Positions 8,645-17,820 of a DNA stretch of 45,380 nt are shown here, one piece after another. The DNA lies in NCBI GenBank assembly GCA_029262835.1, contig JAJCYQ010000073.1, forward strand, positions 1-45,380. The letters run 5' to 3'. The notes beneath the pieces are model-generated. The model saw nothing but the letters and a program-made list of their open reading frames with translations, was not told the origin of the DNA and made no database searches. The stretch's first letter is position 1. Every line of letters begins with the position of its first letter. The position numbers were made by a program, and so were the translations under genes. The stretch comes from Bacteroidota bacterium (lineage in GTDB: Bacteria > Bacteroidota > Rhodothermia > Rhodothermales > UBA10348).

Positions 8645-9496
8645 GTGCGTGGCTCCGGTCTGGTAGCACTCTTCGCGCTCGTCGTCGTGCTGGTTCCTGG
8701 CGGCTGCTCCACGAACATCGACCCGTTCACGGAGGCATCCGACGAGCGGTTTGCCGTTACCGGCTTTCTGACCATGCTGGAGGATGTGCAGCGCGTGCGG
8801 GTCGAACAGCTGCGCCGGACGGTAAATGCCGACGAGGTGGACCTGGAGGGGGTCCGCGTCATATCCATTCACGAGGAAAGCGGTTCGCGACAGACATGGG
8901 AGGTGGCCGCCGATCAGCCGGATGACATCCAGGGACTGGTCTATGAAGCCCGGTTCCGGCCTTTCCCTGGGACGTACAGGCTCGAAGTTGGACGTGCTGC
9001 GACGGAAAATCCGCTCATCGCCCGAACAACGTTTCCGAGCGCACCCTCCGTTCAGGTAGGGAGCACGGTGGGTGTGGGCGCGGGCACCCAGGTGCCACTC
9101 CGACTGTTGGGCGTGGCCGACACGCCGGTTGAGCTGGGTCTGCGCTACACCGTCCTTCTACCGGGAGCTTCCGGAGGCACAGGGCCTGAACGCGAGTTCG
9201 ACATCCGATACGGCCAGGCCGGAGACGCTGTCTCCAACGGCTGGGAATTCCTTGTTTTTGTTCGCAATGATCACAGGATCATGCTGCGCGAATCTGGACT
9301 TCGGGTCGATGCCGATTCGCTTACACTCGTCGGCACGGCTGTGATCGCGGATCTGGCAAGCCGGGAGTGGAGCGATCCGGAGGCCGTCGATATCCGCAAT
9401 GGCGAAGGTTTTTTTGCTTCCGTGGCCCGCTATATCCTGCCCTGGGACCCTCCGCGCCAACCGTTTGAGACAGGTGGGTACAAATTTTTACCCTGA
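8645..9496 (+). CDS. DUF4249-type lipoprotein (partner of first receptor)
   Basis: A 283-residue lipoprotein predicted to sit on the outer membrane with its upstream TonB receptor. No ATG lies between the receptor stop and the signal peptide; GTG at 8645 yields MRGSGLVALFALVVVLVPGGC, with lipobox VPGGC. After the Cys, STNIDPFTEASDERFAVTGFL resembles the DUF4249 opening (C..E.DP...E..YVVEG.L). The middle holds VARAATENPLIARTTFPSAPSV-like strands, and it ends WDPPRQPFETGGYKFLP. An in-frame start at 8537 would overlap the receptor by 83 bases and spoil the signal. Role inferred only from pairing: ligand capture or plug of the receptor. Confidence 0.75.
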   Translation: MRGSGLVALFALVVVLVPGGCSTNIDPFTEASDERFAVTGFLTMLEDVQRVRVEQLRRTVNADEVDLEGVRVISIHEESGSRQTWEVAADQPDDIQGLVYEARFRPFPGTYRLEVGRAATENPLIARTTFPSAPSVQVGSTVGVGAGTQVPLRLLGVADTPVELGLRYTVLLPGASGGTGPEREFDIRYGQAGDAVSNGWEFLVFVRNDHRIMLRESGLRVDADSLTLVGTAVIADLASREWSDPEAVDIRNGEGFFASVARYILPWDPPRQPFETGGYKFLP

Positions 9497-9582
9497 ATCC
9501 GGCTTTCAGAACACTCTTCTGATTCGTACCATTCGGCGCCCCTTGTGGTCAGCCGCCGGTTCAAACACCCTTTTTTTGCCCG

Positions 9583-11868
9583 ATGCCCATATTTCGTATT
9601 TCCCACGCCTGGGTCCTTGTCGGACTGTTCCTGTTCACCACAGCCCATGCCCAGGCACAGACGACGACCATCAGGGGGTTCGTGAACGATGCGGCCGATG
9701 GCCAGCCCATCCCGGGCGTCAACGTGACGCTCGTTGCGGCGGACGGCGCCCTTTTCGGAAGCGCCACGAATACAGATGGGTTCTACGCCGTGTCGCGCGT
9801 ACCTGTGGGTACATACACGTTCCGGGTGACCTTCATTGGATATGAGACTATTGAGGACACCGTGACGCTCGAAGCCGACGTGATCGTTACGCGGAACGTT
9901 GACCTGGCCGTTGCCAATACGGAGCTGGACGAAGTGGTGGTGGAAGTCGAACGCGAAACTGCCGGGGCGGCCAATGTGACCGCCGGCCTGCAGACCGTGC
10001 GCCCGGCTGACATTGCCCTCGTTCCCTCGCCCGACATCTCAGCGGACCTGGTGAACTACCTGACGGCATTGCCCGGCATCGTCTCCCAGGGAGACCGGGG
10101 GGGGCAGCTCTTCATCCGAGGTGGCGAACCCACGCAGAACCTGGTGCTGCTTGACGGGATGATCCTGTTCCAGCCCTTCCACGTGGTCGGGTTTTTCTCG
10201 GCGTTTCCGTCAGACATCATCAACACGGCCGATGTCTACGCCGGTGGCTATGGCAGCGAGTTTGGCGGACGGCTCTCCTCGGTCATGGATATCACCACGC
10301 GAACCGGCAACAAGCGGCGGTTCGTGGGCGCGGCGTCTGTCGCGCCATTCGTGAGTACGCTCCGTCTCGAGGGGCCGCTGGTACCGGGAAAAGTGTCATT
10401 CCTCGCATCCATCCGGGAGTCCGTCATTGAACAGGGCGCTGAGCAGATCATCAATGAACCCCTGCCCTTCTCTTTTGGAGACCTCTTCGGTAAAATCCAC
10501 GCCACGCTTGGACCGAGCGCTCAGCTCTCAATTACGGGTATTTCGACCGACGATACGGGCCGGCTCGGCGTCAACCCGCTCAACGAGGACAGCGACGGCA
10601 TTACGCAGGACGAGGTCAACTATTCGAACACGGCTGTCGGCGGGCGGCTCTTCTTCCTGCCCTCCTCGCTCCCGCTGTTTGCCGAAATCACAGGTTCGTT
10701 TTCAAAGTTCGACAATGAATTCGGCTCGGTGGGCAAACCGGACCGGACAACGAGTGTCGAAATGACGTCGTTCGCCGCCGATATCACCTACTTCGTGGGC
10801 ACGACCGATGTCAACTGGGGGCTCTTTCTGACAAGCTCTACGCTGGAGGCCGATCTGGGTGGACTCTTCCAGAATGTGGACAAGAGTTCGGAGAGCCTGA
10901 CCGAAGTGGGAGCGTATATCGAGCCGGAGTTTTCATTCGGCAGCGGACTCCGGGTTCAGCCTGGCCTCCGTCTGCAGTCCTTCCCGAGCCTTGGCGAAAG
11001 CTTCGTGGAGCCAAGGCTGCGCATTGTGTGGAATACCGGCATGCATCGGTTCTCGTTGGCCGGCGGCGTATACCACCAGCAGGTGACGGGTCTCAACGAT
11101 CGGCGAGATGCCGGTGACATCTTCACAGCCTGGACGGCAGCCCCCAAGGGCGTGGTACCGACAGCGCAGCACGCCATTCTGGGATACCGGATAGCGCCCG
11201 TGGATGGCCTCGCCTTTTCGGCCGAAGGGTTCTACAAGAACCTGACCGACCTGCTCGTTCCCGAGTGGACGGCCTTTCCGCGATTCACAACGAACCTCGA
11301 GGAAGCGGACGGTACGGCCCAGGGCTTTGACCTGCGTGCGGAGGTGGGCAATGGCCGCGTTTTCCAGGGCTCCGTGTCCTATGCGTGGTCGGAGGTCGAA
11401 TACGAATCGACGTCCCGCGGCCTTCAAATTCTCACTGGAGAGGACGCTATTGACTACTCCCCGCCGCATGATCGGACCCACCAGCTCAACGCCATGGGCG
11501 CGCTCACGGTCAAGGACTTCCATCTCAATGTGCGCTGGCAGTTCGGCTCGGGGCTTCCGTTCAATGAATCGCTCGGGTTCGATCGTTTCATTCTGCTCGA
11601 CTCGCTCGTCAACGTGCTCGAGGAACCGGGCGACGAGCGCGTCCTGTTCAACCGGCCCTATACCGGGCGCCTGCCCACCTACCACCGTATAGACGTATCG
11701 CTTGACCGCGAGGTCCGTATTGGGCCAACGTCGTTCCTGACACTCCAGGCTGGCCTCATCAACGCCTATGATCGACGCAACCTGTTCTTCCTCGATCTAT
11801 TCACGTTGCGCCGCGTGGACCAGCTACCCGTGATCCCGACCTTCGGACTGAAATTGGAAGTGAAATGA
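9583..11868 (+). CDS. TonB-dependent receptor with CarboxypepD_reg-like domain (second of two)
   Basis: A 761-residue receptor closely parallel to the one at 6247. It has signal peptide MPIFRISHAWVLVGLFLFTTAHAQA, carboxypeptidase-regulatory domain (IRGFVNDAADGQPIPGVNV, then FIGYETIED), plug motifs GDRGGQLFIRGGEPTQN, LVLLDGMILFQPFHVVGFFSAFP and YAGGYGSEFGGRLSSVMD, and a barrel ending VIPTFGLKLEVK. Many barrel landmarks recur in both copies (YSPPHDRTHQLNA here, NPPHDRRHQINA there; INAYDRRNLFFLD here, INVYDRENLFEYS there), indicating tandem duplication. The stop overlaps the next DUF4249 start as ATGA. The ligand is not evident. Confidence 0.92.
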   Translation: MPIFRISHAWVLVGLFLFTTAHAQAQTTTIRGFVNDAADGQPIPGVNVTLVAADGALFGSATNTDGFYAVSRVPVGTYTFRVTFIGYETIEDTVTLEADVIVTRNVDLAVANTELDEVVVEVERETAGAANVTAGLQTVRPADIALVPSPDISADLVNYLTALPGIVSQGDRGGQLFIRGGEPTQNLVLLDGMILFQPFHVVGFFSAFPSDIINTADVYAGGYGSEFGGRLSSVMDITTRTGNKRRFVGAASVAPFVSTLRLEGPLVPGKVSFLASIRESVIEQGAEQIINEPLPFSFGDLFGKIHATLGPSAQLSITGISTDDTGRLGVNPLNEDSDGITQDEVNYSNTAVGGRLFFLPSSLPLFAEITGSFSKFDNEFGSVGKPDRTTSVEMTSFAADITYFVGTTDVNWGLFLTSSTLEADLGGLFQNVDKSSESLTEVGAYIEPEFSFGSGLRVQPGLRLQSFPSLGESFVEPRLRIVWNTGMHRFSLAGGVYHQQVTGLNDRRDAGDIFTAWTAAPKGVVPTAQHAILGYRIAPVDGLAFSAEGFYKNLTDLLVPEWTAFPRFTTNLEEADGTAQGFDLRAEVGNGRVFQGSVSYAWSEVEYESTSRGLQILTGEDAIDYSPPHDRTHQLNAMGALTVKDFHLNVRWQFGSGLPFNESLGFDRFILLDSLVNVLEEPGDERVLFNRPYTGRLPTYHRIDVSLDREVRIGPTSFLTLQAGLINAYDRRNLFFLDLFTLRRVDQLPVIPTFGLKLEVK

Positions 11869-12761
11869 GCAGACTGATTGGAGCCTTTTTGATTGCCGCC
11901 GCGCTGTTTGCCACCGGCTGCGAGGATGAGGTCAACCCCTTCATTGACGAAGACCGCTTCTACAGCGTGTTTGGATTTCTGGATACAGCGACCGACACCC
12001 AATACCTGCGGGTTGTCCCGCTGCGCAAGGAATTCGCCGATACGGGTGCCGCCGACATCGACGCCCGCGTATTTGCGACGGAGCGGGAGACGGGCCGCAC
12101 GTTCGAGTGGCGCGACTCTGTGATCACATTCAGCGACGGCAGTATTGGGCACGTATTTCTTGGCGACTTCCGTCCCGTCCCCGGATGGACCTACGATCTG
12201 GCTGTTGAGCGCTCCGATGGCGTGCGCGCTGAAGCGCACACGACCATCCCCATCCGGTCGAACGTGAACGTGGAGGAGCCGGTTTTCTCGGGGCCCGAGA
12301 TTGCGTTTCAGCGCGTGACCTGGTCGGAGATCGATGCGCGGCCGTTTCGCGTTGAGCTCTGGTACCGCGTTGCAGGCACCTCGCCCCGGGAGCCGTTTCG
12401 CGATGCTGTCGTTATCTACCCCGACGAGGGCACGCGTCTCGGGCAGCCACTCGGCAACGAGGAGTGGCAGATCGTGGTCTCCCTCACCGCGGATCGCGAG
12501 AAGGTGAATGAGCTGCTCGGGGCGTCGAGCGACGCCAGCCCACAGCTCTTTGGCGTGGGTATGCGACTCACCATGTCGGATGAGCAGTGGCGTCCACCCG
12601 ATGGCGTTTTTGATGAGGAAGTACTCGTGCAGCCCGGGACGTTTTCGAACGTGTCGGGAGGCTTTGGATTTTTTGGATCGGTCAATCAGTTTACGGTCGA
12701 ATGGGTACTCTCACCGGAGACGACGGAGCGCATGGGGTATTCGGTGCCCGGGACGCGATAA
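11865..12761 (+). CDS. DUF4249-type lipoprotein (partner of second receptor)
   Basis: A 298-residue lipoprotein with signal MSRLIGAFLIAAALFATGC (Cys19 lipidated), then EDEVNPFIDEDRFYSVFGFLDT, the DUF4249-like opening also seen in the paralogue at 8645. Residues about 60-110 form a strand-rich segment (FATERETGRTFEWRD) and the C-terminus reads [21 protein letters not shown]. It overlaps the receptor stop by 4 bases, so translation is coupled. Its end overlaps the glycosyltransferase start by 61 bases. Function is inferred from the pairing only. Confidence 0.8.
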   Translation: MSRLIGAFLIAAALFATGCEDEVNPFIDEDRFYSVFGFLDTATDTQYLRVVPLRKEFADTGAADIDARVFATERETGRTFEWRDSVITFSDGSIGHVFLGDFRPVPGWTYDLAVERSDGVRAEAHTTIPIRSNVNVEEPVFSGPEIAFQRVTWSEIDARPFRVELWYRVAGTSPREPFRDAVVIYPDEGTRLGQPLGNEEWQIVVSLTADREKVNELLGASSDASPQLFGVGMRLTMSDEQWRPPDGVFDEEVLVQPGTFSNVSGGFGFFGSVNQFTVEWVLSPETTERMGYSVPGTR

Positions 12762-13459
12762 CAGATGTCCTGATTCCGGCGCTGAATGAAGAGGCGTCCA
12801 TTGGCCATGTGCTGGCCGCGCTGCCACGCGGCACCCGGCGCGTTGTTGTAGCAGACAATGGATCGACCGATCGGACCGCCGAATGCGCCCGCAGCCATGG
12901 CGCACAGGTTGTTCACGAGCCCCGTCGCGGTTACGGCCATGCCTGTCTGGCCGCGATGGCCGCCATCGCAGACGATCCACCAGATATTGTTGTTTTTCTG
13001 GATGGGGATTTCAGCGACCACCCGGAAGAGCTTCCGCTGCTGACCGAGCCAATAACGCGCGGCGGGGCCGATTTCGTGGTCGGATCCAGAATTCGCGGCC
13101 ATTCCGAGCCCGGCGCACTGTTGCCGCAGGCCCGCTTCGGCAACTGGCTGGCCTGCTCGCTCATGCGTCTCATATGGGGCGTTCGGTATACGGACCTTGG
13201 ACCGTTTCGTGCCATCCGGTATGAGGACCTCGTCCGTATGGATATGACCGACACGACCTACGGGTGGACCATCGAAATGCAGATCAAGGCGGCGCTCATG
13301 GGGCTGCGCATGGAAGAGGTGCCCGTGTCCTACCGGAAGCGGATTGGCACATCGAAAGTGACGGGCACCATTCGCGGCTCCGTCGGCGCTGGCGTCTGGA
13401 TTCTCGGGACCATCGGGGCGTACGCCATGCGGCTTCGGGGAGGAGCCAACAAGCCCTGA
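12701..13459 (+). CDS. Glycosyltransferase family 2 (polyprenyl-phosphate sugar transferase-like)
   Basis: A 252-residue GT-A fold enzyme that moves a sugar from a nucleotide donor. Landmarks: [44 protein letters not shown] (DxD-like metal site), GSRIRG, and [33 protein letters not shown], typical of the DPM1-like/bacterial subgroup. One C-terminal hydrophobic stretch ([15 protein letters not shown]) may associate with the membrane. The only usable ATG is at 12701, inside the end of the DUF4249 gene; no ATG, GTG or TTG occurs in frame between it and the first conserved strand, so a 61-base overlap is likely real. Acceptor unknown. Confidence 0.85.
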   Translation: MGTLTGDDGAHGVFGARDAITDVLIPALNEEASIGHVLAALPRGTRRVVVADNGSTDRTAECARSHGAQVVHEPRRGYGHACLAAMAAIADDPPDIVVFLDGDFSDHPEELPLLTEPITRGGADFVVGSRIRGHSEPGALLPQARFGNWLACSLMRLIWGVRYTDLGPFRAIRYEDLVRMDMTDTTYGWTIEMQIKAALMGLRMEEVPVSYRKRIGTSKVTGTIRGSVGAGVWILGTIGAYAMRLRGGANKP

Positions 13460-13536
13460 TCCGAACGGGGCATCGTGACGGTTCCCTTCGTACTTTACGG
13501 CGTTACATTATTGTACCAACCAATCTCCATGCGCTC

Positions 13537-14445
13537 ATGAAAAAGCCCGATATCTGGGTGGACGGCTCATTTGTTCGCCACGAAGACGCCACATTCCACG
13601 TTCTGACACACGCCCTGCATTACGGTACGTCTGTTTTTGAGGGCACCCGTTGCTACAAGACCGAGAAGGGATCGGCCATTTTCCGGAACCCGGAGCACAT
13701 GCAGCGGCTGCTCGATTCAGGACGGATTTATCGGATGGACCTTGGTTACAGCCGGGAGGAGCTGGAAGAGGCCGCGGTCGAGACTGTTCGTCGAAGCGGG
13801 CTTGAGGCCTGTTATCTGCGGCCCATTGCATTCCGTGGGGTCGGACCGATGGGCGTCAATCCGCTTAACAACCCGGTCCGCGTCGTGATTGCCGTCTGGG
13901 AGTGGGGAGCATACCTCGGCCCAGAGGCGCTGGAGCATGGCGTTGATGTACACGTGTCATCCTGGAATCGCATGGCGCCCAACACGTTTCCGTCCATGGC
14001 GAAGGCGGGTGGCAACTACCTGAACGCGGGGCTTGTGAAGATGGATGCGGTGCTCAACGGCTATTCGGAGGGCATCATGCTCACGGTGAACGGGCACGTG
14101 GGCGAGGGCTCGGGCGAGAACCTGTTCCTGGTCAAAGATGGGGTCCTTCACACGGCGCCTGTGGCGCTGTCCATTCTGCCGGGTATTACGCGGCACAGCA
14201 TTATCCGCCTGGCGGAAGATATGGGGCTCACGGTCAAGGAAAGTCTTATTCCGCGCGAGGCCCTCTACATTGCAGACGAAGTCTTCTTTACGGGCACAGC
14301 GGCAGAGGTCACGCCCATTCGCAGCATCGACAAGCACGTCATCGGATCCGGAAAGCGTGGACCGATCACAGAGAAATTGCAGACGGCGCTCTTCGATATT
14401 CTGCACCGCGGACAGGATCCGCACGGCTGGCTGACGTTCGTATAG
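13537..14445 (+). CDS. ilvE: Branched-chain amino-acid aminotransferase
   Basis: A 302-residue class IV PLP enzyme that transfers amino groups between glutamate and 2-oxo acids of Leu, Ile and Val in the cytoplasm. The start is [18 protein letters not shown]. Seen: [16 protein letters not shown] (substrate loop), [12 protein letters not shown] with the PLP lysine at about K156, and the signature [25 protein letters not shown]. The C-terminus has [16 protein letters not shown]. Length and motifs match full-length IlvE. It is separated from the glycosyltransferase by 77 bases and convergent with the VCBS gene downstream. D-amino-acid or ADC-lyase relatives are unlikely given these motifs. Confidence 0.93.
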   Translation: MKKPDIWVDGSFVRHEDATFHVLTHALHYGTSVFEGTRCYKTEKGSAIFRNPEHMQRLLDSGRIYRMDLGYSREELEEAAVETVRRSGLEACYLRPIAFRGVGPMGVNPLNNPVRVVIAVWEWGAYLGPEALEHGVDVHVSSWNRMAPNTFPSMAKAGGNYLNAGLVKMDAVLNGYSEGIMLTVNGHVGEGSGENLFLVKDGVLHTAPVALSILPGITRHSIIRLAEDMGLTVKESLIPREALYIADEVFFTGTAAEVTPIRSIDKHVIGSGKRGPITEKLQTALFDILHRGQDPHGWLTFV

Positions 14446-14478
14446 AAGCCTCCACTGGGCGAATGGGCGTGTCGAGGG

Positions 14479-15753
14479 TCAGAACTCCAGGACCTGGGCA
14501 ATCAGTTCGCCCGTGCGCTCTCCCATCAGGATGACGTCGGCGCGTCCATTGCCGTCGTAATCGATGATGCGGATGCGGCCACGGAGAATGCCGCTCAGGT
14601 CGGAAACGCGGACGAGCGCCGCGCCGCCCGTCCCGGCGTAGACGGCTATTTCATTCTGGTCATCAGCGAGGAGGCCGTTGAGACCATGTATGACGAGGTC
14701 GGTCGTACCGTCGCCCGTGAGGTCACCAAACGCACTGCTGCCGCGAAAAACGGCGGGTCGGGGTGCGCCGAAATCCCGAAGCAGGGCACTTCCATCGGAA
14801 AACGTCCCCGAGCCGTCGTTCTGGAGAACCTGAAGGGTACCTGAGAAGAGAAGTGGCCCTGGCCGACCACCCGTAACAATAAGCTCAGCAGCGCCATCGC
14901 CCGTCAGGTCGTGCGCATCGACTGACGCGAAATAGAGGGCATTGAGTGGCGAGGGTGCCTCGCTGAAGATCCGTCCGCCGTCGTTCCGAAAGTAGCGTGA
15001 CAGCGGGGCGCCTGTCTCGATGTCGGCGCCCGTCACCAGGATATCCGGAAGACCGTTGCCGGTGATGTCGGCCGCTGCCATGTCATTAACGACCATGGAA
15101 CCGAAGTCCACGTCGGCGAGCGCGAAGGACGTGCCGGCGCCCGTGTTCCAGTAAAGACCGGACGCATGGCCGTCACCCGTATTGCCGGAGAGCAGGACGT
15201 CGGGAGCACCGTCACCATCGAAATCCCGTACTTCGACATGACTGTCAAAAATTCCCGGGAGTCCCGTATTGCGCTCAATCTGTAGACTACCGCTTCGGCT
15301 CAGGTAGACGTCGCTGAAGGGCCTGAGTTCGGTCTGATCGGTCGTGACCTCGACGACAGACGTGCCGGTTGCAACGACGTCCTCCTGGCCATCGCCGTCG
15401 AAGTCAGCCCAGTCAACCGTTCCCCGCATGAGTTGTCGCGACGTGAAAGCCTGTCGTTCGTAGACCGCTTCGATTTTCGGACCCGTGTTCGGGCGGGGCG
15501 TCACGCGGCGCTCGACGAAGAGGTAGAGGCCCGTGAAGGGTTCGCCGTCCGGGCGCATGCCCGTCAGGAACAGGTCTGGTGCGCCATCGCCATTTACGTC
15601 TCCGCCGTCAAAGGCCGCGTGATCGAGCGTGGGCACGCCCAGGAACGAGAGGAAGTTCTGCTGTCGGGCTGACGCTTCGGGCGCCATGCAGGAGGCTGCT
15701 ACAGTGAGCACCAGGGCGGCTACAAGTGTGCCAGCCGTTGAACGTGGATTCAT
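14479..15753 (-). CDS. FG-GAP/VCBS-repeat lipoprotein
   Basis: A 424-residue protein with a signal peptide ending in a lipobox-like VAASC (MNPRSTAGTLVAALVLTVAASC), so it is probably a lipoprotein. The rest is a series of about seven FG-GAP/VCBS repeats, each carrying a calcium-loop pattern: GGDVNGDGAPDLFLTG, WADFDGDGQEDVVATG, RDFDGDGAPDVLLSG, DLTGDGTTDLVIHG, DYDGNGRADVILMG. Such repeats build an integrin-alpha-like beta-propeller used for surface binding. There is no T9SS tail at the C-terminus (ends IAQVLEF), unlike its upstream neighbour. It lies 21 bases downstream of that neighbour's stop on the same strand. Confidence 0.8.
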   Translation of the reverse strand: MNPRSTAGTLVAALVLTVAASCMAPEASARQQNFLSFLGVPTLDHAAFDGGDVNGDGAPDLFLTGMRPDGEPFTGLYLFVERRVTPRPNTGPKIEAVYERQAFTSRQLMRGTVDWADFDGDGQEDVVATGTSVVEVTTDQTELRPFSDVYLSRSGSLQIERNTGLPGIFDSHVEVRDFDGDGAPDVLLSGNTGDGHASGLYWNTGAGTSFALADVDFGSMVVNDMAAADITGNGLPDILVTGADIETGAPLSRYFRNDGGRIFSEAPSPLNALYFASVDAHDLTGDGAAELIVTGGRPGPLLFSGTLQVLQNDGSGTFSDGSALLRDFGAPRPAVFRGSSAFGDLTGDGTTDLVIHGLNGLLADDQNEIAVYAGTGGAALVRVSDLSGILRGRIRIIDYDGNGRADVILMGERTGELIAQVLEF

Positions 15754-15774
15754 GGTGATGGGTCTGCAGGTTTT

Positions 15775-17706
15775 TTACCTGGTGGGCAGGTAGGTAAACG
15801 AGCCGGTGCGGCGCTCCGAGTGGCCCTCTATTTCGAAAAAGTAAAGTCCCGGAGAGAGCGCACGTCCGGCGAGCGTTGCCGGGTCGAGGGCAATCTGCTG
15901 TGTACCGGCGCCGAGCGGACCGAGGGCGGAGCGGGCCACACGCGCGCCGCGCGCGTCGTAGAGCGTGAGGTTGAGCTGATCGGGTGCGGGGAGGTCGATG
16001 ACGAGGCGCCCGTGGCGCGACAGCGGATTTGGATAGACGGAGCGGACCGCAAATTCTGTGGGCAGCGCGACATCGGTATCGGTGTCCGTGACAAGCGCAG
16101 ACGTCACTGTGAACGTGCCTTCGCCAGAGAACGCCGAGGCATGGAAGGCATGCGAGACGGCCTGCACGGACCAGTAATACGTGCCTTCATCCACGTCCTG
16201 GAGCGTCCATGTCGACAGTGACCGGACATTTCCGGGTCTTGGTACCAGGCGCCGCCCGGACGTGGCGTCGGATTCGGCGGCCACAATGTCGCCGAGGCCC
16301 GGCGCCGTACCCACTCGCAGGTTGTAGGTTACATTCGCTGCAGCGGGATTCCAGGACAAATGAACGTCATTCCGGTCAACCTGGGCGGCGCTCGTCGATG
16401 GTGCTGCAGGTACGTCCGGGATGACCTGTTGCTGGTTCAGGTACAGGTTGGTCGCAGATAAGCCAGCGCTGGTAAAGCCCGTCGTGAGCAGATCCAAATC
16501 GCCGTCACCGTCCACGTCAGCCCATTCAGCACTTGAGAACAGGCTCCCATGCAGTAGCACGGCCTCCCGGTAGGTACCGTCCGGGAGGTTGACATAGACC
16601 GTGGCCGTACGCCTGCCCAGCGCGGTTTCGGCGCCCACGACAAGCAGGTCAAGATCTCCGTCACCATCGTAATCCCCGAGCGTGGCGGCTCCGGCAATGG
16701 ATCCGGCAAAAGCGCCGTCGACAGGACGGAACGTCCCGGCCTCGTTGTCGAACAGCCCGGTGCGGCCTGTCAGCAGGTCGCGACTGAGCTGGCCGCCAGA
16801 GACAAGCAGGTCCAGATCACCGTCGCCGTCGAGATCTCCGAGCTCCAGGCTTGAGAAGCCGACCCGGGGAAGGGCCGTCGCCTGCCGCGCAAAATTGCCA
16901 TCTTCCGTTCCCAGGAGGATGTCCGTCACGAAACCGGACTGGCCGGAGACGCCCGAAAGCAGTACATCGAGCCGCCCATCCCCGTTTACATCGCCCAGGC
17001 GGACTGCGCCGAGCGAAACGTCTGGAAGCGCGCTCGCTTGCGTTGTGAACGCGCCGTTGCCATCGCCAATGAGCACGGTCGTGCGGGGGGTATCTTCGGA
17101 CTCGAAGCCTGTCATGATGGCATCGAGGCGGCCATCGTTGTTGACGTCCCCCCAGTCGACCGCTGCAGAGTAGGCGGCCGGAATACCGTGGTCCGTAGCC
17201 GCCATGAAGGAGCCGTCCGTGTTGATGAACAGGTACGAAGCGGCCTCATAGGGGCGGTCCGCCGTCCGACTCCCGGCGAGCAGCAGGTCCAGATCGCCAT
17301 CGCCGTCCACGTCGGCCCAGGAAGCGGTGGAAAAGTAGAGCGCCGGGAATGCCTGCGAATGCGCCGAAAAGGACACGGAGTTTTCAGCGCCGCCGTCGTT
17401 GACGTACAGACCACTTGTGCCGCCATCCGTGGCTATTCCTGTCAGAAAGACGTCCAGGTCGCCGTCCGCATCGAAATCACCCCACGTGGCATCGCCGTGG
17501 CGAACGTGCGGCAGGTCATGCGCAACCAGATTGAACGTAAAGGGCTGCGTGACGACCTGGGCGCTGGCGGGCATGACTCCTGCCAGGACCAATGCCGCCA
17601 TCGCGACAGGAAGCAGCTGGGAAAGAGCTCGCCGAGGCGGACTGGGGCGCACGGTGGAGGTACGGCGCGCGGCTGAGTCGGGGCGCGCTGAAAGGGTGGA
17701 ACGCAT
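15775..17706 (-). CDS. FG-GAP/VCBS-repeat surface protein with T9SS sorting domain
   Basis: A 643-residue secreted protein. The start MRSTLSARPDSAARRTSTV at 17706 gives a long basic leader before the signal core (LLPVAMAALVLAGVMPASAQ); a frame from 17742 adds only 12 residues. Residues about 50-430 hold VCBS repeats with DxDxDG calcium loops (GDFDADGDLDVFLTG, DVDGDGDLDLLLAG, DVNGDGRLDVLLSG). Residues about 440-540 look like a fibronectin type III domain (PAAPSTSAAQVDRNDVHLSW). The last 80 residues are a type A T9SS sorting domain (SVYPNPLSRHGRLVID, then SPGLYFFEIEG). It probably forms a Ca-stabilised adhesive propeller at the cell surface and is co-transcribed with the VCBS lipoprotein downstream. 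Confidence 0.85.
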   Translation of the reverse strand: MRSTLSARPDSAARRTSTVRPSPPRRALSQLLPVAMAALVLAGVMPASAQVVTQPFTFNLVAHDLPHVRHGDATWGDFDADGDLDVFLTGIATDGGTSGLYVNDGGAENSVSFSAHSQAFPALYFSTASWADVDGDGDLDLLLAGSRTADRPYEAASYLFINTDGSFMAATDHGIPAAYSAAVDWGDVNNDGRLDAIMTGFESEDTPRTTVLIGDGNGAFTTQASALPDVSLGAVRLGDVNGDGRLDVLLSGVSGQSGFVTDILLGTEDGNFARQATALPRVGFSSLELGDLDGDGDLDLLVSGGQLSRDLLTGRTGLFDNEAGTFRPVDGAFAGSIAGAATLGDYDGDGDLDLLVVGAETALGRRTATVYVNLPDGTYREAVLLHGSLFSSAEWADVDGDGDLDLLTTGFTSAGLSATNLYLNQQQVIPDVPAAPSTSAAQVDRNDVHLSWNPAAANVTYNLRVGTAPGLGDIVAAESDATSGRRLVPRPGNVRSLSTWTLQDVDEGTYYWSVQAVSHAFHASAFSGEGTFTVTSALVTDTDTDVALPTEFAVRSVYPNPLSRHGRLVIDLPAPDQLNLTLYDARGARVARSALGPLGAGTQQIALDPATLAGRALSPGLYFFEIEGHSERRTGSFTYLPTR

Positions 17707-17820
17707 GGGCGTAGAGTGGCCAGGGTTGGATTGAGGTCCCAAAGTAACAAACTATGCGCCACCGGGTAAGGGAAAAATGGATACCCTGGAAGCGTATTGA
17801 AAACATCGCACGCTGGTAAT

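Noticed and set aside
7258-8868. A 536-codon open frame antisense to the first TonB receptor
   Set aside because: Shadow frame with no recognisable domain, covering a well-defined receptor and lipoprotein start.
17794-17802. GTATTGAAA, identical to the end of the CRISPR repeat, near 17.8 kb
   Set aside because: No other part of the repeat is nearby and it is far from the locus; a chance 9-mer, used here as a caution for the cas6-cas5 match.
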